DNA of 64,000 nt from Flammula alnicola (GCA_015499995.1 JADNRV010000150.1:1-64000); one strand, 5' to 3'. Numbered from the stretch's first letter, positions 1 through 11,895 are shown. Made by a program: numbers and translations. Notes: generated from the sequence alone by a model not told the origin.

Positions 1-874
1 GATCTACGGATGCGGAGGAGTCAAATATTAACAAGATACAGCTTGTAAATCAATTTAAAACGACTGACTCATTGAAGGTCTTGACAGCAGGCTGCTTGGG
101 ATTCCCCATGGCATTAATGCAGCGCCGCATCACCGCAACCTGGGAAGGCTGAATGAAATAGATCATGAGCTCGCCTGCCGAGTCTGCGCCAGAGTTGATC
201 TTCTTACATTTAAACAGGTTTTCATGAACGAAAGGACTACGGTGTCCACAGAAACATCGGTTTTGCTCAGCGAATGAGCGTCGAATTTGAAGTTGCCGAC
301 CTGGTTAAAAAAAAAAGCAGGAAGATGATTCAGATGGCAGAAAACTGGACACGTTTGAATCTTACGACCCAGCCGACATTCTCGAGGACATATCTAAATC
401 GCCGTGGATTAGTGAAACGTGAGTGAATATGACAGCATAGGATCGCGCGTACATGTACTGTTCGTACCTGTGGATAAATTGATTCAGGGAGATGGAAAGG
501 AAATACTCGAAAAAAGCGCACCATTTTTCAGGGTTTTCGAAGCGATCGTACTTAGCATTGGCGGCGAGTTGGGCCAGCAAAGTAGAGCTCAAGACGTCTT
601 GCTAAACAATTGCATCAATAATTGCTCTAGTCAGATGATCAAGTCCTTCCAGTAAGATAAGCAGTCGTTCATACCTTGTTCTGCTCAGAAATTCCCGCCT
701 GTGAAAGCAAATGTCAACGAGGAATGAATACGGAGGCGAGACAGAGACACATACAATAAACGCAGTAGCCTGTGCTGCGGATACCGCTGCGGTATCATCG
801 ACAGTTCTAGAAGAGAGGATGCATTCAAGCATAGTAGTGCTAAGCACAAGTTCGTCGACGGAGAAAGGAGGCAT
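1..874 (-). CDS. Family F protein, copy 1 (3' end outside window)
   Basis: Function unknown. The product starts at position 874 with MPPFSVDELVLS and is built from small exons separated by GT-AG introns. The second coding exon reads AGISEQNK, the third contains SSTLLAQLAANAKYDRF, and later exons contain NFKFDAHSLSKTDVSVDTV and PSQVAVMRRCINAMGNPKQ. Each segment lines up with copy 2 (41592-43106: FFSIQDLVLS, TGISDQNK, NSTLLAQLAASGRYDRL, NFRFDDHSIGNTAISVDAI) and with copy 3, so the exon structure is supported by paralogy. The gene runs off the window near PAVKTFNES, so its last two or three exons are not seen. No signal peptide or transmembrane segment is visible. I have a vague memory of similar uncharacterised proteins in fungi and some bacteria, but I assign no activity. 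Exact splice sites between 360 and 600 are uncertain. Confidence 0.6.
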
Positions 875-2761
875 TGTAAAATCGAGTGATATAGAACTGA
901 AGAGAGAATTTACTGGGTGTGCAGTGTTAGTAGTTCAGGGATCTTACGATGGGTATTTATACTGAGACGAAGAGACGGGTCACAAGCGTATTCACGGTCA
1001 CTATTCTATTCGATACATAGCGACGAATCTCGTTGTTTCTCGTAAATTCAGATGGTGAATTGCTGAGTATGGCTGGTAACCCTTTCGAAGTTAGGAATCC
1101 ATAGGGACGTCACTTTCTTCCACTGTTTATGTGGCGCATCCTGGCCCTCCATACCACATAAATATATGCTCAAATAATTGGAGCAGTAATCGCAGTCTAC
1201 ATAAACGAGAAAGCCAACACCACCTAGAATTACAATGTAATGTAATATCTCGTATTTTGAGTAGAAAAATGGATATGAATTTTCTCGACTGCTTCGAATC
1301 TGACTTCCATTTCGCGCTTAATTGAAGAGTGGACATGATTTCCATATTTGGGCTGTGATTGTGCCTCCGCAGAATCTGGATGACCCTGACTACCCCTTTC
1401 CGACTCTGAAAGCGTCACTAGTGATTCCAAGACAGATACACTACTCTGCTCTAGCTTAGTTGGATTTCTACGTTCCTTCCTTCCACAAGTGTGTGGGCCG
1501 AACCTGTCTCAGGCCATCATAAAAGCTACATTTTGAAGTAGGTGATGCCTTTGAGAGATACAGCAAAGGAGATATTGCAGATATTCGACAGAGATGAGTT
1601 GCTGTAAAAGTACTTCAGGTTGACATCTTCCATAATTGTACGTGAAATTTTTAAACTTACATCTACTTCTTAGTCCCGTCTTTCTTTGGTCAACTTATGA
1701 ACGGACTATGGACGACGCCGACCATGGACTGCCAACTTTGAAACGGTCGTATTGAGAAGTGTGGTCATGGGTGCGCCATTTTCCCCATTGTAACAAGTTT
1801 CCGAGGAAACAGGGAATTAACCTTTAGGAGGCGACTTCCTTTAATACATTTCCTCTGCGTGGCGGACAGCGATAAAGTAAGTAAACGCCCAACGCTAGGT
1901 AAAATTCGACTATCTATATCTAGCCCGACATAGTTGAGTCCACAGATTTTCGACGCTACTGTTCAATCTGCGGAGCTCTGTAGAGTGTATGATTATCTTT
2001 TGACGAGAGTCCAAGGAAAGTGTTAAGCTCCGACGTCCATCAGATCGTCTGAAGCATAGCGGCTTCTTGGACGAAAGGCATGGAAGCACGAATACATCTG
2101 AATCGTGCAAGAATGCTCGAATTGACAATACCTTTCATCACAAGGCATTGAGTTACATGATTGCGCAAACTTCGTTTTACCGCCCCTTCAACACCCCCCT
2201 TCCTGGAGGTGGTGCGACGGAGATGACCATCAGCGTTGCCTCCACAAAAAGATGAGAAGCATCGTTGACATCGAAAATGGCCGTTCAGGGCAGTGGCTGA
2301 CGCGATGGTAGTCCGACTCGTCCCGAGGACCTTAACTTTTAAGACGATTTCCATTGTTTTACACGACATTTTTTTTGTTATACAAACAAATACTCACTTT
2401 GTAAGCTGTACCAGGCCGTGGACGGCCGTCTCCAAACCGTACCCGATCCGACTGAGGCCAAGAGTGTTGCAGAGAGGGGCCGTCTCCTCACGGTCCATCT
2501 ACCGCCTGGTATATGTTTTCAGGTGACGGCCGTTCCCGTGCACGGGATGGTTGGCAGCCCTACTCATTCTCCGTCATGCGCCCAAGTAAAATATTTCGAA
2601 TAAAAACTATGAACTCTCTGAATACCAGGTCGCTGTATACTGTTCTCAAGTGCACGCAATCGTAACGGCACGTGATGTGACCATCAACGCGGTTATGGTA
2701 CATAGTGACTGAGTTTGAACTTTATCTCGACTCTTTTTCGACTTCTACTCTCTCAACTACG
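875..2761. other. Intergenic, no supported gene
   Basis: About 1.9 kb between the divergently arranged family F copy 1 and the Crinkler-like gene. Open frames here are under 110 codons, overlap on both strands and resemble no family I know. I see no terminal repeats or RNA gene. It must contain the promoters of both neighbours, but I cannot place them. Confidence 0.5.
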
Positions 2762-4840
2762 ATGCCAAGCAAAATCTACAAGCTTTTTTGCTTGATTCTT
2801 CCTAGCCAAAATCCTAGCATGAATTCCTTTACAATTGTGATCGATAGTGGAGAATATGTCGCCGATCTTAGGCGGGTCATCAAACATGAGGAACTTAACG
2901 CCAGCACCTGGTGTGCGCACCAACTCAAACTCTGGAAGTGCGCCCTTCCTGCTGATGATAACTTACAACAAACCTTGAACACTCTTCGGTTTGATGGTAC
3001 CGATGAACGGCTTGTTCTCCTAGACAACCCCTTCTTCATACTTTCTCATCATTTCGGAGATGAAGACTTAGCCGGAGGAGTCATCCATATCCTTGTTGAG
3101 GTACCTGGCGACTGTGAGTTTGGCACCCATTTCTCCTGTTCAACGAGTCTTCTATCGAGTCAGATATTCGCCTACAACACGCCGATGCCCACAATGAAAT
3201 TACCGAAATTGCGGAGAATATACGTGCGTCATGTTCCGTCTGTTCCTCAATAGATCCACTTATATGATATCAGGTTTTCTCAAGATTGTCACGAACGCAG
3301 GCATGCACCATCTACAGCGGCGAAGTCGACCGAATACGTCAAGATCCAGGCGAAACAAGAATTCGCCATCCATGATGGGCTATCCGCCCCTTCCAAATCG
3401 ACAACGACAGTGCCATTGACGACAGTTGCCCCGCCGATCCACATCTTCCACCCGATTTTTGAGCAGTTTAGTCACGATTACAGCGATCCCAATCTTGAAC
3501 TATCCCGCGAATTTCTTTTACAGGTCCGAGACTTGATGTCCTTCGCCTCCCAGCTCCAGCCTTCGGAGGTGCCCTCCAATGCAACATGGCGATTGTTACT
3601 GTCGAGACTCTTGGGGATTAGTGTTCAGGATGTGGAAAACCCCGATACAACTCATACCGACGGTATCGCTCTTGTTAACATAACGGACCTCGGCGAAACT
3701 GTTCCATTCTTTTTCTCGGAGCTCAAGAATAACCTTGGTGAAGGCGGCTGTGACCCTTCCATCCAAGCCGGTTGTAGCATGAGACGAGCGTGGGTCCAGT
3801 CCGACGTGAGTCCCATTTCGCGTTCACCCTATTGTGTTACGTTCTCACATATAAGCTAGCGAGCTCAGATGCGCGACAAGGGCTGCTGTCCTTGCCTTAT
3901 CCTAGCGGGCGGTGGCCCATGGATGTGCATTCTCGGGGCCGTGTTTACGGACAAAGTCATCGTCCAAAGACTCACAGACATGATGTGGATAGGACTCTCA
4001 TCAACGAACGAAGATAGTCGCATCCGTCGTTTTGCATCTGTCATGATGGCTCTGCGTCGAAGCCTTCACGACCTCCAGGTCTATTACAACAAAATCGGTA
4101 CCGCCCAAATTCCGCCGTTCGATCGGCATTCTCCTCACCCCCGTTTCTATCCCTATCCGACATCCTTCGTTGAGAACGATGAAATCATCTACTTTGACTA
4201 CGTAATGATGTTGGAAGACGATCCACGATGCATAACATATCTAGCGAAGATCAGAGGGGATGTTGCAAACATTGTCGTCAAGTTCGTCGATCGATATGGT
4301 CTCAAAGTGCATCGATTCCTCGCCGATAAAGGGTACTCCCCAAAGCTTCGATATTATGGTCGACTGGAGAATGGCGATTATTCCCCAGCAAATGACTCGT
4401 CTGGCGACCTTTCGAGCGGTTCGATGAAGATGGTTGTCATGGATTACGTCACCCCTCACTGTCGCCGACCAGCAAACGCTCTTGATCAGCTTTTGCGGAT
4501 ATTAACTGACTTGCATGTGGAGGGATACGTCTTTGGCGATTTGCGCGAACCCAACGTCCTTTTCAATCAGGGTGGGAAGGTTCTGCTCATTGATCTCGAC
4601 TGGGCTGGTCGGTATGACATGAACATTGTTGATACTCGTCTCCCTCTCGGTCTCGAGAAGAAGATCCGCGACAATACCGAACGTATCCAAGGTCCAAATT
4701 CCACTCCGACTGAATTTGCACACTATCCGTTGAATCTGTCACGCAACGTTTCTTGGCCGGAGGGTGTAGCCGAACTTTTACCCATTCGACCTCAGCATGA
4801 TTGGGACATGTTAAATAAGCTTTGGGCACCGAATAACTAA
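2762..4840 (+). CDS. Crinkler-like (CRN) protein: ubiquitin-like header, PD-(D/E)XK-like and kinase-like domains
   Basis: Exons are 2762-3113, 3164-3223, 3285-3805 and 3869-4840. The ATG at 2762 is chosen because family members start just before the KLFCLILPS-type strand; an in-frame ATG at 2705 is possible. Residues about 1-115 form the CRN ubiquitin-like header (TWCAHQLKLWKCALPADDN, then an IHILVEVPG end). A middle domain contains FFFSELKNNLGEGGCDPS, where the ELK triplet fits the E-x-K of a restriction-endonuclease-like fold, followed by AGGGPWMCILGAVFTDK. The C-terminal 200 residues look like a kinase fold: YVFGDLREPNVLF replaces the HRD loop and LLIDLDWAG replaces DFG. Crinkler-type proteins are modular effectors known from oomycetes and basidiomycetes, probably acting in nuclei of hosts or rival cells; that role is inferred from the family. 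All four exons join in frame and no break is seen. Confidence 0.75.
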
Positions 4841-5848
4841 ACTTGTACCTTGCCTCTTGTCGTTTACCTCAAACCAGATTATGTCTTACACTTCTCATCT
4901 TCTTCATGGTTCCTTCACACTACTCAAGCAAGCATCAACTCGGGGTATCTCTTTCTTGTAGCTCGTGGTCTTTTATCAAACCGTATAGCATTGCTTAGGA
5001 TGCTGCTTTATGTCTTTATGTCCCGAGCTGATTGTACACATCTGTCCAATTGCTTCTTGGTGACTTTCAGGCGCAAGCTCACTTTGGCCCTCTCAATCAC
5101 TAAAGTAACTGAGATAAAGTTTTGAAAGTGGGCCAGGACCGTAATCTTTCGCCGCCTGATACCTCACCGCTTCAGTCCTTATCTACTACTGTCAGTGTAG
5201 GTTGGGTAATGGCCTTACTGCCTCACCTCAGCAAATACTAACCCCCGCATAATGATCATCTGTCAATATTCTCGTCCACCGCTGTCGATATCCTTGGTTC
5301 TTTTGTTACAGGGTCTTGCATAAAAACCTGGAGTCATCAAATCACGACTGGTCTGTTTGTACGGCTTTGCCCCTGTACTAAAAAGGATATCTGCTCATCT
5401 GTTTCCTCGAAAAAACATATTTTCTCCAGTGCAAATGGTTCACGACACTTGGGTTGGATAATTGGAACCCGCCAGGTTCGATTTTCTAGACCTATCCTGG
5501 AGGACTGTACGATATGAGGCTTTCTCGCGACAGGTGGACCTCACGGTATTGCTGTTTTGGGCGTTGTGCAACGTGTTACAAACAAATGCGCGAGAATATC
5601 AACTCCAGGTTTTTATGCAAGACCCTGTAAATACCAAGCGCTATATTTGACACTTGTGGGCGCCGAGCGGTGCCATATGATACAGCTATCAGCGGCGGGA
5701 GATAGAATCTTCGACTCCTGCTCTTTCTGCGCCATCGCATCCCCACCCTGATCAGCTGTGTTGAGGCGGTGTTGTCCATCAGCCGACTTATCTCTGTTCA
5801 ACTTCGTCCATCCGCCCCCCTTCTTCTCGCTCCCTCTCCCACCTACAA
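4841..5848. other. Intergenic, contains a 29-bp inverted repeat
   Basis: No supported gene between the Crinkler-like and pseudokinase genes. The stretch includes the inverted repeat listed separately (5306-5630) and, just before 5849, a pyrimidine-rich leader typical of fungal 5' untranslated regions. Confidence 0.5.
5306..5630. repeat. Perfect 29-bp inverted repeat with 267-bp spacer
   Basis: The left arm at 5306-5334 begins TTACAGGGTCTTGCAT; the right arm at 5602-5630 is its exact reverse complement. Sequence just outside the arms also has weak inverted similarity (CTTGGT on the left, ACCAAG on the right). It could be a small miniature element or a transcribed hairpin. No target duplication was recognised. 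Confidence 0.6.
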
Positions 5849-7320
5849 ATGTCTCAATTTCCAGAGGAACCTCTCAACTTACCTTCAAGCGAAGGATTTG
5901 GATATTTCCCCGCATACCCTGGCCTGCAGCTGAACAAAGATCAGTACGAGATAATCAGGAAGCTTGGCTATGGACCTAGGTCATCAGCGTGGCTGGCTAT
6001 GAACTCAGAGTGTGTAATTGGAAATTGGACTGTCTTTTGTTTCTGAAGAGAATAAGCTCATGCTGATTTTCACAGAATTAATGAATATCTCGTTGTCAAG
6101 ATATTTACTGCCTGTGAAACACTCCAGGAGCCATCCTACGAACTCGATGCTTTAGAGGTCGCCGCAACCGCAAAAGAGGCTTATATTAACTTATACCCAA
6201 CGTTTACGGAAACCAGCCATCATGGCAAGCATTTGTGTCTAGTGCTCGATGTTGCAGGTCCTTCCTTCGAGGATCTCAGATTGTCCTCACCGACGAAGTC
6301 GCTCCCTAGGCACATTGTGCAGAGAGCGATTGCATGCGCGGTGGAGGATCTGCAAAAGCTGCACAACATGTGCGGTCTCATTCACGGTGGTTAGTGTTAC
6401 ACACTCACTGGCCACTTCATGTTATCTGAACTTTCGCGGAATAGCGGTTACAGCGGGGAATCTTGTCTTCGAGATCGATGCTAGCCGGGCTGTGCTCGAC
6501 CGAGCATTGGCCACACTACCTCCTTGTACGATTGAGAAAAGGATATCGGTCGACGGTGTAGAATATCCTGTCGTCAGGTCGCACCCGGTACCATACCGTA
6601 TGTACTGGAACGCCTCTTGGGCTGCCATCAACAGATGCATAATTAAACTGATTAATTTTGGGCATGGTACGTGGCTATTTCACTATTCGGTTTCAGATGT
6701 ATCTCCCACTAACCGCTATTCCTGTCATCGTAGCTCAAAAGAAGACAAGTTCACCAACCTGGGAAAAGTCTCGTATGGACAAATCTCTTCGTCCGCCAGA
6801 AGTTATCCTTGGCCTGCCATATTCTTTGAAGGTGGACGTTTGGATGCTTGGTTGTGCTGTAGGTTTACGCATTATACAATAGTGTTTCACTTATCCCATT
6901 TTCCTCCTCTTTGAAGACGTACTATATGTTGACGGGAAAACCACTCGTTCCCGAGGAAAAGGCAGCAGATGATGGAGTAATGCTTGGCTGGCTCATCGCC
7001 ATGTCCGGGGGTCGTATTCCACCGGAAGTGGCGCTCAAGTCCAAAAAAGCGGAATATTTTAACGAACTCGGTACGAGTATTTGCCTTGATTCCCTCGGCC
7101 TCCCTTTGAGATCATTTATCGTTCCACAGGGACATTTAAACTCGAAATACCTATGGAGACATTGCAAAGCCAGATCTCTTCCTGTGCGGTCGTTCAAGCA
7201 GAAGACATCTCAGGAGTTGTCGAGTTCATTCAGGCGTGCCTGACCTTGGACCCAGCCAGCAGGCCTACACCTGACGACTTGTTCCAGGCCGAGTGGGTGC
7301 AACCTGGGTTTGAGGGCTGA
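5849..7320 (+). CDS. SRPK-like protein kinase fold, probable pseudokinase
   Basis: Six exons: 5849-6009, 6076-6389, 6445-6666, 6734-6858, 6917-7070 and 7130-7320; all introns are GT-AG and join in frame. The product starts MSQFPEEPLNLPSS and has a glycine-loop region (IIRKLGYGPRSSAWLA), the lysine strand (YLVVKIFTA), an alpha-E and catalytic-loop region, and a late region with the APE-like RPPEVILGLPYS, a C-lobe segment and the ending DPASRPTPDDLFQAEW. This order is that of SR-protein-kinase-like fungal kinases. The catalytic loop reads LIHGAVTAGNLVF, so the HRD aspartate is alanine and the following lysine is threonine; the metal-binding DFG is INFGHA. With both aspartates missing it is probably catalytically dead and may act as a scaffold. 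The A codon spans a splice junction, so the intron at 6390-6444 should be confirmed. Confidence 0.7.
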
Positions 7321-7500
7321 CGCTGGCGTGATTGGTTAACGTGTCTGCGTAGTCACTTTCCATGTAGGTCGCGAGAAATCCATAACGGTGCAAGAAGGTT
7401 GAACCTGGCCTGACTCGTCGTCGATGGGAGGTAGAAAAGTTGATTCATATAAAATGTTCGAAATAACTAGAAGTCCAATAAACTGCCAATGGAGTCAAAT

Positions 7501-9716
7501 CTAAGCAAGGTATAGGGGCGTGGCTAATGGCGCGGATGGCGCGTCAGGAATTCCGGCTATACCAGTGAAACCTCCACAAACCGGGTTGGTAGCCGTTGGC
7601 TTCGCTATGTCATACCACGGATACACACCATATGGTCCCTCGACTCTCACTGTAGGCCACCCCGAATCGTTGAGGGTCTGCCAGTTGAACTCTGCAGGGA
7701 CCCAATTTAGACATCTCCAGCTTGCATCCGTCACGACCTTGTAGCTCTGTCTACGCGGGTTACGACTATCCCAAATTGTCCCCGCAGCAATGATCCCGGC
7801 CTGGGCTTGCGAGACCGGGTCATTCGCTGCGTACACGGCGATCACGACTCTGCTGGTGAGCGCGAAAGTGATGCTGTAGCGCTGAGCAATGGTCCAGTCT
7901 CCCCCAGACCCGACCACGCATCCGTTAACGTACAGAGTGTAGAAGTTGTCGCATGTGATGTCGATGACAGCCGAGTTGACGAATTGACCCTCCGGTATGA
8001 TCAGAGTTTTTCGAAACGAGCGTGGACCGACAGGTGGGCTATGGTAAGGCTGTTCGTGAGTCCAAATCCACTCGCTCGTTCCAATATCCGGGTACTCGAT
8101 TGCAAAGGGGTTGCTGGGGTCGTCTTGCCCGCCATTTACACTGACCCAGTCTTGATCATCTACCTCAGATTGCAGAGCGCGACAAAGTTCCCGGACTTCC
8201 GAGATAGATGGACGCGCAAGAGGCTCATGCTGACAGCATTTTAAAATAAACTGCCAGCAGTCGTCCGTCAGCAGGGGCTCCTCAGGTCTGGGAAATATCT
8301 TGCCATCCATAATCTCCCTTGCGATGGCATAGGGACTTCTAATATGGTCGTACGGTATCCTTCCCGAGATCACCTGTAGTTTTATTCACACACAATTTCT
8401 TATATACAATTCGAGGGCTTACCCTTAGCGCGACACAACCAAGCGAATAGATGTCACATTGTGTAGTCAGGTCTGGTTGCGTTTCCAAATGCCCTGAACT
8501 GGTGAGCTCGGGCGCAGTCCATACAGGACCGCCACCCACTGTTGAGGTCAAGAGAGATTTGGTTTGCGCGTCAGGTATGACATTGGAAAGACCAAAGTCA
8601 GTCAAGTGTGCTATCCCGTTATCCATTAATATGTTGGCCTTGATCGGATGATCAGCCGCGTGCACTGAGCGAAAGGTCGTGATTACTTACGGGTGAAAGG
8701 TCGCCATGAATGATGGGAACTGACAGATTGTGCACTGTTAGAAGTAAATTAGAAAACGTGAACGAGACCGAACGATTAAACGTACGATAGGAAAGTCCTT
8801 CTACAACTTCCGAGACCTGTCATCGCCGAGTCAGTTTGCGCTCGGAAAAGGATTGTACGGGGATATTACAATTTGTAGCCGACGTTTGAGGTTAAGATCA
8901 TCCTTCTTCTCATCGAGATATCTATCAAGATTCCCTTCGTTCATCCAGGGGCTAACCATTGCAGGGTGCGAGCTCAGGCGAGACTTGTCGATAGTGCCCA
9001 GTAGCGGGACGACATTGGGATGGTTGATTCGAGACCAAAGCCGAATTTCCCTTTTCAACCTCTAGGTATCACTGTTGTTTAGTAACTGACGGAATCGTAG
9101 GGAATGTAATGTACCTTCTCAGCTTTCTCTGGTTCTGTAATCAGCATATAAGGACGAATGACTTTGATCGCAACCTGGCAAAAAATTATCGGTACTCGTA
9201 GATTGTTGGGGCGATGACTGGCGCACGAACCTTTATCTTCCTCTCATTCCTTGATAGAGTGCCAATATACACGTCCGCAAAGCTTCCCCCACCAATATGA
9301 TACGGAACGTCCAAAGTGATATAATTCGTAAGATCTTCGGGCTCTGCATAATCGCTGCTAGACGTTATTCTCCTCTGACTGCATCGCTCAAAGATCGAAT
9401 CAACGTACCTCGTATCAAGTTCCTGTGCCATTCCAGTCATCAGAGCGCCAGAAGACGCCACAACCGATCTCATGGTCGAACCCTCCACTAGTTGCACCCG
9501 TAGTTGTTGATTCGTAGGGCCTAAAATGTGCAGATTGGGCGAAAATAAGAAGGATACGAACACATCGTTGAATTCTGCTGTCAATGGTGCCAGTTTTGAC
9601 GGGACCGATGTCGCTGACTTCGGAGCGGACCTTGAAGCTGGGCTGAAATTAGAGGAAGCCGGCCCACGGCTTTCAGCGTTTCTTCTCCGTCGGACATCTC
9701 GTCCTTCAAATAACAA
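7501..9716 (-). CDS. TKL-type protein kinase with C-terminal galactose-binding-like domain
   Basis: Transcribed leftward from about 9716 to the TAG at 7501-7503. The kinase domain shows a glycine loop (IGGGSFADVYIGTL), a KREIRLWSRINHPNVVPLLG helix region, the hinge (MVSPWMNEGNLDRYL), the catalytic loop IIHGDLSPANILMDNG, the DFG motif (LTDFGLSNV), an activation segment with WTAPEL, and CDIYSLGCVALRVISGRIP. The catalytic residues are present. After the kinase C-lobe (LARPSISEVRELCRAL) comes a domain of about 170 residues beginning WIWTHEQPYHSPPVGPRSF, with LYVNGCVVGSGGDW and ending VEGPYGVYPW. This pattern is a jelly-roll, galactose-binding-like module usually seen in secreted fungal proteins. 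The single exon 7501-8373 holds the kinase C-lobe and this module together, which supports a true fusion. The first 100 residues and the start codon are uncertain; a start at 9685-9687 in another frame is possible. Confidence 0.7.
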
Positions 9717-10684
9717 CCTGGCAGTAGAGTCACTCGTTTTGCCTCAAAGGTATGTATTTGAACCACTTTGAATCGGCCAATATCCCTGTTATTTCCTTAA
9801 CTCGTAAATCTGTCAACCCCAGAGTGTCAGTAGGAGATCCAAGACTCAATCTTCGGTTTTGTCTCTCTTCGAACAGGACAAATACCGAAGATAGAACGCA
9901 CTGAAAGCATCTAAATATTCTGGATGACCCTGGAATAGTTTGGAATGTGTGACAACATGCAAGCCAAGCCTCCCGTCGGTACCTGCCTCGTGGTGATCTC
10001 TTTGTTTCCTCCTTGGGAACACAGCTATTCTTTCAAGCTGAAACGTATAATAAAGAGACGTTATGCGTTTTAAAGTCAACCATCACCATCTTCGACATAG
10101 TTATTGGGCCTGACTCGACCGTTTAACGTTTATTCTTCAGCATACGACGTTCAAAGTCTCCTCCGCTGACCGATTCAGAGGTCTGGATGTCCCGTTTGGA
10201 CGCGAATTTTTGAACGTTCCTGAGGTCGATATGACATAACGTTCACGTATTTATATCTTGGCTGGCATCTGCCCTCGTCCAGCCTCATCCACACGGGCGC
10301 CGGTGATATTTTCGCAATTGCTGTACTATGTACTAAGTAAGCCAGTGTAAGTACTCCGAATGGAACCAATTGCATGAACCAATGATGTCGTCTCGGTCAG
10401 ACATGTGATAAAAATGATGTCCCAAAAATATCTGCCCATCTCGCGCACATTTCACGGGCTGATTTACCTTTGATTAAAAACGAATGGCGGTCGGCTTGAT
10501 ATCGATTTCATGCGATTACTACTTACATGACAAAGAAAGATATAATAAAGTTCGTGAAATTCATACTCGAGACTTGCAAGAAACGGTGCTTTAACTAACC
10601 CTTAACACGGCTGATTGACGCCTGAGAAAAGAAATCTGGAATCATAACTTTGAATCTACCTCTTAATCCAATCAACTCCCAATA
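9717..10684. other. Intergenic, no supported gene
   Basis: Low-information sequence upstream of the TKL kinase gene. Open frames are below 80 codons and unlike known families. No terminal repeats or RNA genes were recognised. Confidence 0.45.
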
Positions 10685-10692
10685 CTCACAGC

Positions 10693-11184
10693 TAGTGTAG
10701 GTGGCAGAATTATTTTCGGTCAGTTCTGCCATTCTGCCGGCAGAACGGCAGTTGCCGGGTTGGCAGAACTGGCAGATAAAACCTTCATATCGACGACAAT
10801 TTACTGAATTCCTTTGGAATTCCTTTCGACACCATCATGGCCTTGGTATCCCATCCTCTACCCTCTGCCTCCCCAATGATAATTGGATCTTCTATGGTGT
10901 TCATTGGGGCCATTTCATTATCTATTACATCCAATTCCATCAAATCATAGACAATACCTTCTAGAATTTCATTTCCATCCACTACACTCTCTGAGATTCC
11001 CGCTGTAGCTGCAGCTGCTTTTTCCTCATGAAGTTATGTGCCAAGTTTGTCGAAGGCTTTGTCAATATCTTCAGGGGTAATTGATATTCTGCCGAGTTCT
11101 GCCAGACCCCTCTCGGCAACTGCCAGGCAATTGCCGGTTTTTGGCAGAATTCGGCAGAATGGCAGAGTTCTGCCAACGGCATTA
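10693..11184. mobile_element. Non-autonomous hAT-type element (element A) with transposase remnant
   Basis: The left end is TAGTGTAGGTGGCAGAA and the right end, read inward, is TAATGCCGTTGGCAGAA. The 8-bp duplication CTCACAGC lies at 10685-10692 and again at 11888-11895, beyond a second element sitting at the right tip. Both subterminal regions are packed with TGCC/GGCA/CAGAA motifs. The interior, read leftward, keeps a coding remnant with one stop: ITPEDIDKAFDKLGT, stop, then EILEGIVYDLMELDVIDNE. This may derive from a hAT transposase, but the resemblance is weak. The 8-bp duplication and TAG-type ends place it in hAT. Confidence 0.7.
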
Positions 11185-11884
11185 GAGTGCGTTCGGCAAC
11201 TCTTCACCTGTCAGTACTTTAGTTCAGATTTCCGTATATAGTAAAATCTTACAGGCGAGGCATCACGTGCATCATAACCGTGACACAGCCGGCATTAAGC
11301 GGTTACCTGTTGCCGAAATTGATGCCGAACAGGAGTCAATTGCAAGTTCAACAGCGCATGTCCCGGCGGCGGCGCGCAGTGCTATCTGTGGATCGGCAGG
11401 AATGGCATGGTGGGACAAGCTGCTCAGTCAAAGTGCCGCAGACGTGTTTGACTGGCGCGTTTAGCAGTTTACAGTGGAAACTGGATTATATATCCATACA
11501 GATTTTTTGTGAACCTACCGGGTGCCTCGCGGCATTCCTCTGCCAAAAATTGATTTCTCGGGACCAACGCTCTGCAATAGAAAATTTCCCACAGATCAAC
11601 TCTGAGGAGCCCCTTGCACATCGGAATCAGAATGTCATCCAACAACTGGCTTTTGGCGACAGTGGACACGGAAGCACCTGGCAGGGGTTCGGAAGTGGGA
11701 GCCGCCAACGTTCGGCATCCACCCGCCGAGAGGGACCATCAATCTGTCAGCAAATTCAAGACACACACAGCCTGATCAAGACACTGTAGTCACAATGTGA
11801 TGGTATGTGACTCAAAGTCGCGAGATACTATTTACGGAAATATGAACTACAGTACTGACAGGTGAAGAGTTGCCGAACGCACTC
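11185..11884. mobile_element. 700-bp terminal-inverted-repeat element (element B) nested in element A
   Basis: Ends are perfect 34-bp inverted repeats: the left one starts GAGTGCGTTCGGCAACTCTT at 11185, and the right one is its reverse complement ending at 11884. It is flanked by TTA at 11182-11184 and 11885-11887. Removing element B and one TTA restores the right end of element A next to its own target copy CTCACAGC. A 3-bp TTA duplication is typical of PIF/Harbinger elements, so this is a probable non-autonomous member. It contains a 169-codon open frame (11280-11789) with no recognisable domain. Confidence 0.75.
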
Positions 11885-11895
11885 TTACTCACAGC

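Noticed and set aside
6249..6914. A 221-codon plus-strand open frame
   Set aside because: It overlaps the pseudokinase gene in other frames and reads through three of its introns; the kinase motifs lie in the spliced frame.
11280..11789. A 169-codon open frame in element B
   Set aside because: No transposase motif is visible; the element is more likely non-autonomous and the frame fortuitous.
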